A stretch of DNA of 64,000 nucleotides from an uncultured Lachnospiraceae bacterium (GTDB lineage: Bacteria; Bacillota; Clostridia; Lachnospirales; Lachnospiraceae). The position numbers and the translations under genes were made by a program. Positions within the stretch are counted from its first letter, which is position 1. Each line of letters begins with the position of its first letter. Below, in pieces: positions 14,076 to 23,219 of this stretch. Where the stretch lies: positions 1 through 64,000 of the forward strand of contig CAJUHJ010000017.1 of NCBI GenBank assembly GCA_910586355.1. Reading direction: 5' to 3'. The notes under the pieces are model-generated. The model searched no databases and was not told where the DNA came from. It saw only the letters and a list, made by a program, of their open reading frames with translations.

Positions 14076-17000
14076 TTATGAAAGATTTTTCTGTGCAGTA
14101 GAAAGCATAAGTTTAATCCGGTTTAGCTGATTGACTTCACTTGCGCCGGGGTCGTAGTCGACGGCTACGATATTTGCCATCGGATGTTGTTTGCGGATTT
14201 CCTTGATAACGCCTTTTCCAACGACATGGTTTGGCAGACAGCCAAAGGGTTGGATACAGACGATATTTTTAACGTCAGCATAGATTAACTCTAACATTTC
14301 CCCAGTCAAAAACCAGCCTTCTCCCGTTTGGTTGCCCAAAGATACAATTTCTTTTGCATAGCCGGCAAGTTCTGTAATTTCAGCAGGCGCATGAAAACGG
14401 CTGCTTTTTTGAAATTCATCTTTAGCGGCGGCGCGCAGCCATTCAAAAAAGCGGATTCCAAGGTTGGCAATTTTGGCGGCTTTTTTGTGTTTGCCAAGGT
14501 GTTCTACCTGAAAATTTTGGTTATAAAACGTATAAAGCAGAAAGTTCGTCAAATCCGGCACAACAGCTTCAGCTCCTTCAGCTTCGAGTAATTCTACCAA
14601 ATGATTATTGGCTGCCGGAAGAAATTTCACAAGAATTTCACCGACAACGCCAACTCGCGGCTTTTTCTCATCTGTCAGCGGAAGATGGTCAAAGTCGCGG
14701 ATAATCTCCCGGCACAGATGTTTGTATTTGCGGTGCGAGAGGACTTTATTTTGTGAAATAAATGCAATCACCCGTTTTTTCCATTTTTCATGCATCGCAT
14801 TGGCAGACCCTTTGACCGCCTCATAAGGCCTGGTACGGTAAAGACACCGCATAAAAATATCTCCAAAAATCAGGGCGTACAATCCATGCTGTAAAACCGG
14901 AACCGTCAGTTTAAAACCAGGATTTTTCTCAAGCCCGCTTAAGTTAATGGAAATAACCGGAACGTTCCTATACCCGGCTTTTTCCAAGGCGCGGCGGATA
15001 AAGCCGATATAGTTGGAAGCGCGGCATCCTCCGCCCGTCTGGGAAATTAAAATCGCAGTTTTTGTCATATCATATCTGCCGGAAAGTACGGCGTCCATAA
15101 TCTGTCCAACAATAATTAAAGATGGATAGCAGGCGTCATTGTTGACATATTTTAATCCCATGTCCACTGCGGCATGGTTGCAGCTGTCTAAGACTGCCAT
15201 TTGGTATCCGGCTGCACGAAATGCCGGTTCCAGTAAATCAAAATGAAGCGGTGACATCTGCGGGCAGAGAATCGTGTAATTTTGGCGCATTTTCTCTGTA
15301 AAAACAACACGGTTGTAATTGGATGTTACAATTTTTCTTTTTTTGTCCGTTTCATTTTTTTCACGGACACGTATTGCAGCCAGCAGAGAACGAATACGGA
15401 TGCGCGCGGCTCCAAGATTGTTGACTTCGTCAATTTTTAAACAAGTATAAATTTTGCCCGATTTATTTAAAATGTCGCTTACACAGTCTGTGGTAACGGC
15501 GTCTAACCCGCAGCCAAATGAGTTAAGCTGTATCAAATCCAAATGAGACTGGGTTTTTACATATTCTGCCGCAGCATACAGCCTGGAATGGTACATCCAT
15601 TGATCCATCACAATGAGAGGCCGGTCCGGCTGTTTTAAGTGGGAGATGGAATCTTCCGTTAAAACGGCAAGGCCGTAAGAAGTAATTAGCTCTGGTATTC
15701 CGTGGTTGATTTCAGGGTCGGTATGGTAGGGCCGTCCGGCAAGGACAATTCCCCGCTTATTTGATTTTCTTAAATATTCCAGCGTTTCTTCGCCTTTTTT
15801 TCGAATATCATTTCGAACCAAAGATAATTCTTCCCAGCCGGCTTTTGCCGCTGCAAGGATTTCTTTTTTGGGAATCTGGAAATTAGATTCAAATACTTTT
15901 ACCAGTTCTAATTCCAAAGCGTTAAAATTTCCAAACGTTAAAAAAGGGCTTAAAAACCGCATTTTTCCAGAAGTAATGGCGTCTACATTGTTTTTAATAT
16001 TTTCCGAATAAGAAGTGACAATCGGGCAGTTAAAGTGATTATTCGATTCTGGAAATTCATTCCGTTCGTATGGGATTCCAGGATAAAAAATAAAGTCTAC
16101 CTTTTTATCAATCAGCCATGCAATATGTCCATGCGCCAGTTTTGCCGGATAACATTCCGATTCGCTTGGGATAGAATCAATGCCCAGTTCGTATATCCGG
16201 CGCGAAGACTGGGGAGAGAGTACAACCCGGAATTTCAGCTTCCGGAAAAATACCGCCCAAAACGGATAATTTTCATACATATTTAAAACACGCGGCAAGC
16301 CGACTGTACCACGTGGCGCTTCTTCTTTGGAAAGAGACGGATATGCAAAAATCCTGTGGTTTTTGTAGGCAAACAAGTTTGGAATCTCATCTTTTTTCGT
16401 TTCTTCGCCAAGCCCCCGTTCGCAGCGGTTTCCAGTAATAAATTTTCTGCCGCCGGAAAAATGATTGACGGTTAAAAGACAATGGTTGGTACATTTTGGG
16501 CAGCGGGTCAGTTCTGTTTCAAAAGTCAGTGCGTTTATATCTTCAATTGAGAGCATAGAACTTTTTTTGCCTTCTTCGAAACGCTCTTTTGCAATCAAGG
16601 CCGCGCCAAAAGCGCCCATAATGCCTGCAATATCCGGCCGGATTACCTGACAGCCGGAAATTAGTTCAAAACTTCTAAGTACTGCATCGTTGTAAAAAGT
16701 ACCGCCTTGTACGACGATATGACGGCCAAGTTCAGAAGCATCGGATAATTTAATAACTTTATACAGCGCGTTTTTTATAACCGAATATGCCAGGCCGGAA
16801 GAAATATCTGCAACTGACGCGCCTTCTTTTTGCGCTTGTTTGACTTTGGAATTCATAAAGACGGTACAGCGTGTGCCAAGGTCAATCGGGTGGCTGGCAA
16901 ACAGGGCTTCTTTTGCAAAATCCTGTACGGAGTAATTTAGCGATTTTGCAAAGGTTTCAATAAAAGAACCGCAGCCGGATGAACAAGCTTCATTGAGCTG

Positions 17001-18323
17001 CACACTGTCAATTGTCTTATTTTTGATTTTAATACATTTCATATCCTGGCCGCCAATATCCAAAATACAGTCTACGTCAGGATTAAAAAAGGCTGCTGCA
17101 TAATAATGCGCTACTGTTTCAACTTCTCCTTCATCTAACAAAAGCGCGGACTTTAACAGAGCTTCGCCGTAACCAGTAGAACAGGAATGTACAATCGCAG
17201 CTTTTTGGGGCAGCAGTGCGTAGATTTCCTGAATAGCCGAAAGCGCTGTCAAAAGCGGGCTTCCATTGTTATTTTTGTAAAAAGAATACAAAAGCGAGCC
17301 GTTCTCGCCAATTAAGGCGACTTTTGTCGTTGTCGAGCCAGCGTCAATTCCAAGATAGCAGTTTCCAGTATAGGAAGCCAGGTCTGATTTTTTTACATGG
17401 TTTCCGGAATGTCTGTTTAAAAATTCGTGATATTCTGCTTTATCCGAAAATAAAGGGGAAAGCCTGGCTACTTCAAATTCTAACTGTAAATCAGAAGAAA
17501 GTTTCTCTTTTAACTGTATAAGAGTTGTGACAGATTCTTTTTTATAATTTAATGCAGAACCAATCGCAGCAAACAAGTGGGAGTATTCCGGTTCCAGCGT
17601 ATGTTCTTTGTCTAATTTAAGCGTACGGATAAACGCAGCTTTTAATTCTGATAGAAAATGCAAAGGACCGCCTAAAAATGCGACGTGGCCGCGAATAGGC
17701 TTTCCGCAGGCAAGCCCACTGATGGTCTGGTTGACAACAGCCTGAAAAATAGAAGCTGAGAGGTCTTCCCTCGTAGCTCCTTCATTAATCAGTGGTTGGA
17801 TATCTGTTTTCGCAAATACGCCGCATCGGGCTGCAATCGGGTAGATTTCCTGATAATTTTTAGCGTATTCGTTTAATCCCAGCGCGTCTGTCTGAATCAA
17901 AGAGGCCATCTGGTCGATAAAAGAACCGGTGCCTCCGGCACAAATTCCATTCATGCGCTGTTCGACATTTCCGTTTTCAAAATAAATAATTTTTGCGTCT
18001 TCCCCGCCAAGTTCAATTGCGACGTCTGTCTGCGGCGCATAGTTAGACAATGCCGTAGAAACGGCGATTACTTCCTGGACAAATGGGATGTCAAGATGTT
18101 TTGCAAGCGTCAGCCCGCCGGAACCTGTAATGACTGGATAAAGCGGTAAATCCCCTAAGAGCTGACATGCTTTTTTAATAAGGCCTGACAGGGTTTCCCT
18201 GATATTTGCAAAATGGCGTTTATAATCAGAGAATAAAATGTGATTTTCCATATCTAATACAGCGACTTTGACTGTGGTAGATCCGATATCAATGCCAAGC
18301 TTATGTAAGTTGTTTTGTTCCAT
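14076..18323 (-). CDS. Large 2-hydroxyacyl-CoA dehydratase activase (two BcrA/D ATPase domains plus DUF2229 region)
   Basis: 1415 residues. Two tandem ASKHA ATPase domains: the first at about 8-265 (GIDIGSTTVKVAV, GGEDAK, ICAGGTGSF, ARCGVFAKTDI), the second at about 325-590 (GIDAGSTTTKVAL, IGGQDMK, EACSSGCGSF, GTRCTVFMNSK). The paired cysteines in each fit the [4Fe-4S] cluster that activases hold at the dimer interface. A cysteine-bearing linker (RCPKCTNHC, near 640) and the DUF2229 region follow (VGLPRVLNMYENYPFWAVFF...), then a HgdB-like C-terminal half with GGGCRASNY. The family is assigned to ATP-driven electron injection into radical dehydratases, but these very long stand-alone forms have no assigned substrate, and no dehydratase genes are adjacent. 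Start at ATG 18323 with AGGTGAT. Confidence 0.92.
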   Translation of the reverse strand: MEQNNLHKLGIDIGSTTVKVAVLDMENHILFSDYKRHFANIRETLSGLIKKACQLLGDLPLYPVITGSGGLTLAKHLDIPFVQEVIAVSTALSNYAPQTDVAIELGGEDAKIIYFENGNVEQRMNGICAGGTGSFIDQMASLIQTDALGLNEYAKNYQEIYPIAARCGVFAKTDIQPLINEGATREDLSASIFQAVVNQTISGLACGKPIRGHVAFLGGPLHFLSELKAAFIRTLKLDKEHTLEPEYSHLFAAIGSALNYKKESVTTLIQLKEKLSSDLQLEFEVARLSPLFSDKAEYHEFLNRHSGNHVKKSDLASYTGNCYLGIDAGSTTTKVALIGENGSLLYSFYKNNNGSPLLTALSAIQEIYALLPQKAAIVHSCSTGYGEALLKSALLLDEGEVETVAHYYAAAFFNPDVDCILDIGGQDMKCIKIKNKTIDSVQLNEACSSGCGSFIETFAKSLNYSVQDFAKEALFASHPIDLGTRCTVFMNSKVKQAQKEGASVADISSGLAYSVIKNALYKVIKLSDASELGRHIVVQGGTFYNDAVLRSFELISGCQVIRPDIAGIMGAFGAALIAKERFEEGKKSSMLSIEDINALTFETELTRCPKCTNHCLLTVNHFSGGRKFITGNRCERGLGEETKKDEIPNLFAYKNHRIFAYPSLSKEEAPRGTVGLPRVLNMYENYPFWAVFFRKLKFRVVLSPQSSRRIYELGIDSIPSESECYPAKLAHGHIAWLIDKKVDFIFYPGIPYERNEFPESNNHFNCPIVTSYSENIKNNVDAITSGKMRFLSPFLTFGNFNALELELVKVFESNFQIPKKEILAAAKAGWEELSLVRNDIRKKGEETLEYLRKSNKRGIVLAGRPYHTDPEINHGIPELITSYGLAVLTEDSISHLKQPDRPLIVMDQWMYHSRLYAAAEYVKTQSHLDLIQLNSFGCGLDAVTTDCVSDILNKSGKIYTCLKIDEVNNLGAARIRIRSLLAAIRVREKNETDKKRKIVTSNYNRVVFTEKMRQNYTILCPQMSPLHFDLLEPAFRAAGYQMAVLDSCNHAAVDMGLKYVNNDACYPSLIIVGQIMDAVLSGRYDMTKTAILISQTGGGCRASNYIGFIRRALEKAGYRNVPVISINLSGLEKNPGFKLTVPVLQHGLYALIFGDIFMRCLYRTRPYEAVKGSANAMHEKWKKRVIAFISQNKVLSHRKYKHLCREIIRDFDHLPLTDEKKPRVGVVGEILVKFLPAANNHLVELLEAEGAEAVVPDLTNFLLYTFYNQNFQVEHLGKHKKAAKIANLGIRFFEWLRAAAKDEFQKSSRFHAPAEITELAGYAKEIVSLGNQTGEGWFLTGEMLELIYADVKNIVCIQPFGCLPNHVVGKGVIKEIRKQHPMANIVAVDYDPGASEVNQLNRIKLMLSTAQKNLS

Positions 18324-18517
18324 TCTAGATCACCTGTAATCTCTTAATTTAAAATATATATGTAAAAAATCGTTTTTGATTTTTGGACAAATTGTATTAT
18401 ACGACAGTATCTGACAAATGACAAATAAATTTTTTAGAAAATAAATCCCTTTACAGGAAAAGGGAACCAGAATAAAAATTCTGAATACAATAAAGAAAAC
18501 TGATATTGGAGTTTATG

Positions 18518-18700
18518 ATGGAATGTAGAGGAATTATTCATGTTGTTCGAGAAGGAGATACGTTATATCTGTTAGGAAAAAAGTATCATGTGCCGTTGTT
18601 GCAGATTATGTATTCAAACCCTTTTGTGGATATTTATAATCTTAAGGCCGGGGATGAACTTTGTATTCCGGTTTCTCTTCGGGATACGGCAAAAATATAG
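18518..18700 (+). CDS. Small single-LysM protein
   Basis: 61 residues from ATG 18518 (GGAG 6 bases upstream; an ATG 3 bases earlier is possible). Almost the whole protein is one LysM module: IIHVVREGDTLYLLGKKYHVPLLQIMYSNPFVDIYNLKAGDELCIP. LysM binds N-acetylglucosamine in peptidoglycan or chitin, but there is no signal peptide, so it could act inside (spore-coat SafA-like) or be exported otherwise. About 70 bases before the rhomboid-like gene. Confidence 0.85.
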   Translation: MECRGIIHVVREGDTLYLLGKKYHVPLLQIMYSNPFVDIYNLKAGDELCIPVSLRDTAKI

Positions 18701-18769
18701 AATATTCATTGACAAAGAAGCTGCATAAAACTATAATGCTTTTAAAAGAAAAGAAAAGGACAAAAACAA

Positions 18770-19621
18770 ATGAATCATTTTCTCAATAAACTGGAACGTA
18801 AAGTGGGCAGATTTGCCATTCCCAATTTAATCGTCTGGCTTTTGGCGGGTTATGCCATTGGATTTACTTTGAGTTATATCGCTCCCAGCGTGTTGTCATA
18901 TTTGACGTTAGAGCCTTACTATGTTCTGCATGGCCAGGTCTGGAGGATTTTTACATGGGTTTTGATGCCGCCGGATTCCAATCTGTTGTTTGCAGTGATT
19001 ATGATGATGTTTTATTATCAGCTGGGGCAGTCGTTGGAACGTACATGGGGAATTTTTCGTTTTAATGTATATATTTTCGGCGGTATTTTGTTTACTACGA
19101 TTGGAGCGTTTCTTCTGTATGGGATTTTTTATGCAGTTTATGGCGTTCCAGTAATGGGAATGGGTGCATTTTTTTCTACAAATTATATTAATATGACAAT
19201 ATTTCTTGCATTTGCAGTTTGTTATCCGGATATGCAGGTATTATTGTATTTTATTGTTCCAATCAAGATGAAGTGGCTTGCGGCAGTATATGCGGTCCTG
19301 ATTTTATTCCAGATGCTTGAAACAGGCTGGGCTGGAAGGGTTGCAATCTTGATGTCGGTTTTAAATTTCCTGGTATTTTATTTGTCTACGAGGAATTACC
19401 GGAGAATTTCACCCAAAGAAATTCATAGGCGGCAGGCGTTTAAAAGCCAGATGCGGCAGCCTTCTCCAAGGTCAGGCATTACAAAACACAAATGTGCGAT
19501 ATGCGGCAGGACGGAAAAAGACGATCCGGCATTGGAATTTCGCTTTTGTTCAAAATGTGAAGGAAATTATGAATATTGCCAGGATCACTTGTTTACCCAT
19601 CAGCATATTCATAGAAGCTGA
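18770..19621 (+). CDS. Rhomboid-like membrane protein lacking the catalytic serine
   Basis: 283 residues with six to seven transmembrane spans and rhomboid landmarks: LEPYYVLHGQVWRIFTWVLMP (loop L1 with WR), and the TM2 block FYYQLGQSLERTWGIFRFN. In active rhomboids TM4 carries GxSG; here the segment reads VMGMGAFFSTN, so the nucleophile is absent and the TM6 His is not evident. It therefore resembles pseudo-rhomboids/derlins that bind membrane clients without cleaving. The C-terminal tail has a small zinc-ribbon-like set of Cys/His (CAICGR, FCSKCEG, YCQDHLFTHQH). Start ATG 18770 after AAAGGA. The broken glycosyltransferase follows 28 bases later. Confidence 0.8.
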   Translation: MNHFLNKLERKVGRFAIPNLIVWLLAGYAIGFTLSYIAPSVLSYLTLEPYYVLHGQVWRIFTWVLMPPDSNLLFAVIMMMFYYQLGQSLERTWGIFRFNVYIFGGILFTTIGAFLLYGIFYAVYGVPVMGMGAFFSTNYINMTIFLAFAVCYPDMQVLLYFIVPIKMKWLAAVYAVLILFQMLETGWAGRVAILMSVLNFLVFYLSTRNYRRISPKEIHRRQAFKSQMRQPSPRSGITKHKCAICGRTEKDDPALEFRFCSKCEGNYEYCQDHLFTHQHIHRS

Positions 19622-19648
19622 CGCATTGTTTTGAAAGGAGAAACCTTT

Positions 19649-20571
19649 GTGGAAAAGACGGTTTTGCTGTTTGAATCCAGAGAGTTGTGTTATGAATCAA
19701 ACCGGTATTTTGTCGCATGTTTAAAAGATGCGTTTGAATCGTTTGGATATCCGGTTGAAGTATGTGATTTGTCTGAGCACATGGAAATGAAATTAGAATC
19801 AATTTTAGAGCGTCAGGAAAACTATCTGTTTGCAATAGATTTTAATTCTCTTTTGCCAAGATTAGAATTAGAAGACGGACAGCCTTATTTAGAGGCTTTA
19901 CAAATACCTTTTTACGATTATCTTGTGGATCATCCCTTGTATCATCATTCGGGTTTAATCAGAATTCCGGCAAAACATTCTGTGATTTGTATTGATACAT
20001 GTCATCTGGATTATATCAGACAATATTATCCTTCTGTCACAAATGGTTTTTGTCTTCCGCTAGGCGCAATGCAGGCGGAGTTTGAAAGGAGTTTTAGCCA
20101 AAAGAGGCTGGAGCTTCTTTTTTTAGGAACCTATGATTCCGAAAAGGATTTTTATCAGGAAGAGTTTGCCATACGGCTTAACCATGATTATCTGGCAGAT
20201 TTCTATTTGCGTAATAAAAACCGGAAAGAGACGGTGCTTGCAGCGGCAGAATCGAAAATACCGTTTACCATAATCGGGCATGGCTGGAAAGAGGTAAAGG
20301 GACTGGATAAAAAACATGTTCAAATATATGCCTGACAGAGAACAGCCGCTTTGCCAGACAGAGATTTTCTGACGGGGCAGAAATTGTTTTTTATGAAACA
20401 GACAGCCTTTCTATGCTGCCGGATAAAATTATTTCTTTATCTGAGAATCCTCAAAAGGTCATTGAAATTGCAGAATATGGTTTTGAAAGTGTTAAGCAAA
20501 ACGATACTTGGACGAAACGTATTGAACAATTTCAAAACTATACTTGTCGCATAGGGAAAAATTTGATATAA
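19649..20571 (+). pseudogene. CgeB-type glycosyltransferase, broken by deletion and frameshift
   Basis: From GTG 19649 (AAAGGAG 8 bases upstream) the frame runs about 228 residues to TGA at 20333, ending IGHGWKEVKGLDKKHVQIYA. Intact members continue with a nucleotide-sugar-binding segment. Here that segment (about 60-70 residues) is missing, and the true C-terminus reappears in another frame from 20365: FSDGAEIVFYETDSL, then LSENPQKVIEIAEYGF and a stop at 20569. Both halves clearly belong to one glycosyltransferase family (CgeB / Glyco_trans_1_2). The protein is expected to be non-functional. Confidence 0.8.
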
Positions 20572-20614
20572 TGCAATGCAGTGAGATGATATTGTTGATG
20601 AAAGGATGTATGAA

Positions 20615-23206
20615 ATGAACAGCACAAAAAAGAAAATAAAGCCAACACGCTTTTTAAGCATCAGTATTGTCTGTGTTATTGTACTTTGTTTCTGTGTTTT
20701 TATGTTTTTGGCATATTATATGAATAAAAAGAGTACCTCCACGATAGAAGATATTGGTACGCTTTATATGGGCAGTATGAATGAGCAGATCAGCCTGCAT
20801 TATGAGACTACAATTAGTATGCGGCTTTCGATGCTTCAGGCGATTGTGGATACGACGTCGTTTGATGGGGTAAGCTATGAGGACTTGTGTGATAATCTGG
20901 AGTTTAATGCGGCGGCAAGAGGATTTTCCTGTCTTGCCTTTTATTCAGAAGACGGTGATTTCGATATGATTTATGGGAAACCTGTGGAACTGGTAGATCC
21001 AGAACCATTTTATAACAGTATCAATCATCAGGAGCCAAAGGTTGCAATTGCATCAGAGATTGATGGGGATGGTACGATACTGATGGGGGTTCCATATGAA
21101 GTAAAAATGAAAGATGGGGGAGAAAGCTGTGCGCTTGTAGCCGGAATTCCGGCTACATCGTTTAAAGAACTGTTGTTTCTGGATACAAGCACTTCGCTTG
21201 TCTATTCTTACATAATCCGCAAAAACGGAAGTTATATTATCCGTAGCAATGATGTGACGGGAGATACTTATTTTGAACATATCGCCTCTGTTTTGGAATC
21301 AATTTCCAGTGAAGATGCAGACGAGTATATTGCAGGATTATCAGCCGCAATGGAAGCAAATGAAGATTATTCCGCTATTTTGAAGACGGATTCAGGGGAA
21401 CGGCATTTGTATTGTACGAGGCTGCCTTATTGTGAATGGTATTTGATTACAGTGTTGCCGTTTAAATCTTTAAATGGTGTGATTACAAAAATGGGAAGCC
21501 AGTGGATGAACATGGTCGGTATTGCTGCATTTATAGTTTTGGCTGCGCTTGGCGGAATATTTTATCAGTATTATCTTATGTCCAAAAACCAGATGCTTGC
21601 GCTTGAAAAAGTCAGTGTGGAAGCAGAACGAGCCAGACAGGAAGCAGAGAATGCAAATAAGGCAAAGAGCGAATTCCTTTCCAATATGAGCCACGATATT
21701 CGGACGCCTATGAATGCGATTGTGGGTATGACCGCCATCGCAACGGCGAATATTGATAACAGGGATCAAATTCAAAACTGTCTGCGAAAAATCATGCTTT
21801 CCAGTAAGCATTTACTGGGACTGATTAATGATGTGCTGGATATGTCCAAAATCGAAAGCGGTAAAATGAGCTTGAATATGGATCAGATTTCTCTAAGGGA
21901 AGTTATGGACAGTATTGTAAATATCATACAGCCGCAGATTCGTTCGAAACATCAGCATTTTAATATTTTTATACATGATATTACAACGGAAAATGTCTGC
22001 TGCGACAGTGTGCGCCTTAATCAGGTGCTGATTAATTTATTGGGAAATGCGATTAAGTTTACACCGGAAGAAGGGGAAATTCATGTTTCATTATATGAAG
22101 AACCTTCTCCAAAGGGAGATAACTTTGTCCGTACCCATATTCTGGTGAAAGATACTGGTATTGGTATGTCGGAAGAGTACCAAAAGAAGATTTTTGAATC
22201 CTTCAGCCGTGAAGACAATGCCCGCGTGCAGAAGACGGAAGGCACCGGACTTGGTATGGCGATTACGAAATATATCGTTGTAGACGCAATGGGCGGTACG
22301 ATTGATGTAAAGAGTAAACTGGGTGAAGGCAGCGAGTTCCACGTAACTTTAGATTTAGAAAAAGCGGAGATACAGGAAGTCGATATGATACTTCCAGAAT
22401 GGAAAATGATGGTTGTTGACGATGATGAACAATTATGCCAAAGTATTGTGGAATCATTAAAGTCAATTGGTATCCGGCCGGATTGGTGTTTGGATGCGGA
22501 AAGCGCGATTAAGATGGTAGAAGAGCATCATAAACGGAATGACGATTACCATATTATTTTACTGGATTGGAAACTTCCGGGTATGGACGGTATCAGCGCT
22601 GCCAGAGAAATCCGGAAACGTTATGGAAATAAAATACCGATTCTTTTGATTTCGGCTTATGACTGGAGTGAAATCGAAGACGAAGCAAAAAGAGCCGGAG
22701 TGACAGGGTTTATTTCCAAACCATTGTTTAAATCCACTCTGTTTTATGGTTTAAAACCGTTTGCAACAAATTTGGGTGAAGTGGAAGAATCAGACGTTAA
22801 AGTATTGAAGACAGACAGTATTGACTTCAATGGAAAACATATACTGTTAGCGGAAGATAACGATTTGAACTGGGAAATTGCAAACGAACTGCTTAGCAGT
22901 ATTGGGCTTGTCCTAGAATGGGCGGAAAATGGGCAGCTTTGCCTGGATAAATTTAAAGAATCACCAGAAGGTTTTTATGATGCAATTCTGATGGATATCC
23001 GTATGCCTGTCATGAACGGTTATCAGGCAACGAAAGAAATCCGAAAGCTTAGCCGTAAAGATAAAAATATTCCAATTATTGCAATGACAGCCGATGCTTT
23101 TGCAGAAGATATTCAGAAATGCTTGGAAGCCGGCATGAATGCCCATATTGCCAAACCAATTGATATACAGGAAGTATGCAGGCAGTTGGAGAAATATATG
23201 AACTAG
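20615..23206 (+). CDS. Hybrid sensor histidine kinase with two receiver domains
   Basis: 863 residues from ATG 20615 (AAAGGA 8 bases upstream; an ATG at 20606 overlaps that site). TM1 is at about 13-36, then an extracytoplasmic sensor of about 260 residues, then TM2 at about 300-321. A coiled-coil (AEARQEAENANKAKSEF type) leads to the H-box NMSHDIRTPMN with His about 360. The ATPase domain follows (N-box INLLGNAIKFTPEEG near 470, DTGIGM, GTGLGM). REC1 starts at about 598 with phospho-acceptor Asp about 651 (LLDWKLPGMDG); REC2 is at about 742-860 with Asp about 793 (LMDIRMPVMNGYQA). No HPt domain or cognate regulator is adjacent. Ligand unknown. glnS follows 13 bases later. Confidence 0.93.
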   Translation: MNSTKKKIKPTRFLSISIVCVIVLCFCVFMFLAYYMNKKSTSTIEDIGTLYMGSMNEQISLHYETTISMRLSMLQAIVDTTSFDGVSYEDLCDNLEFNAAARGFSCLAFYSEDGDFDMIYGKPVELVDPEPFYNSINHQEPKVAIASEIDGDGTILMGVPYEVKMKDGGESCALVAGIPATSFKELLFLDTSTSLVYSYIIRKNGSYIIRSNDVTGDTYFEHIASVLESISSEDADEYIAGLSAAMEANEDYSAILKTDSGERHLYCTRLPYCEWYLITVLPFKSLNGVITKMGSQWMNMVGIAAFIVLAALGGIFYQYYLMSKNQMLALEKVSVEAERARQEAENANKAKSEFLSNMSHDIRTPMNAIVGMTAIATANIDNRDQIQNCLRKIMLSSKHLLGLINDVLDMSKIESGKMSLNMDQISLREVMDSIVNIIQPQIRSKHQHFNIFIHDITTENVCCDSVRLNQVLINLLGNAIKFTPEEGEIHVSLYEEPSPKGDNFVRTHILVKDTGIGMSEEYQKKIFESFSREDNARVQKTEGTGLGMAITKYIVVDAMGGTIDVKSKLGEGSEFHVTLDLEKAEIQEVDMILPEWKMMVVDDDEQLCQSIVESLKSIGIRPDWCLDAESAIKMVEEHHKRNDDYHIILLDWKLPGMDGISAAREIRKRYGNKIPILLISAYDWSEIEDEAKRAGVTGFISKPLFKSTLFYGLKPFATNLGEVEESDVKVLKTDSIDFNGKHILLAEDNDLNWEIANELLSSIGLVLEWAENGQLCLDKFKESPEGFYDAILMDIRMPVMNGYQATKEIRKLSRKDKNIPIIAMTADAFAEDIQKCLEAGMNAHIAKPIDIQEVCRQLEKYMN

Positions 23207-23219
23207 AGAGGGAAGAGAA

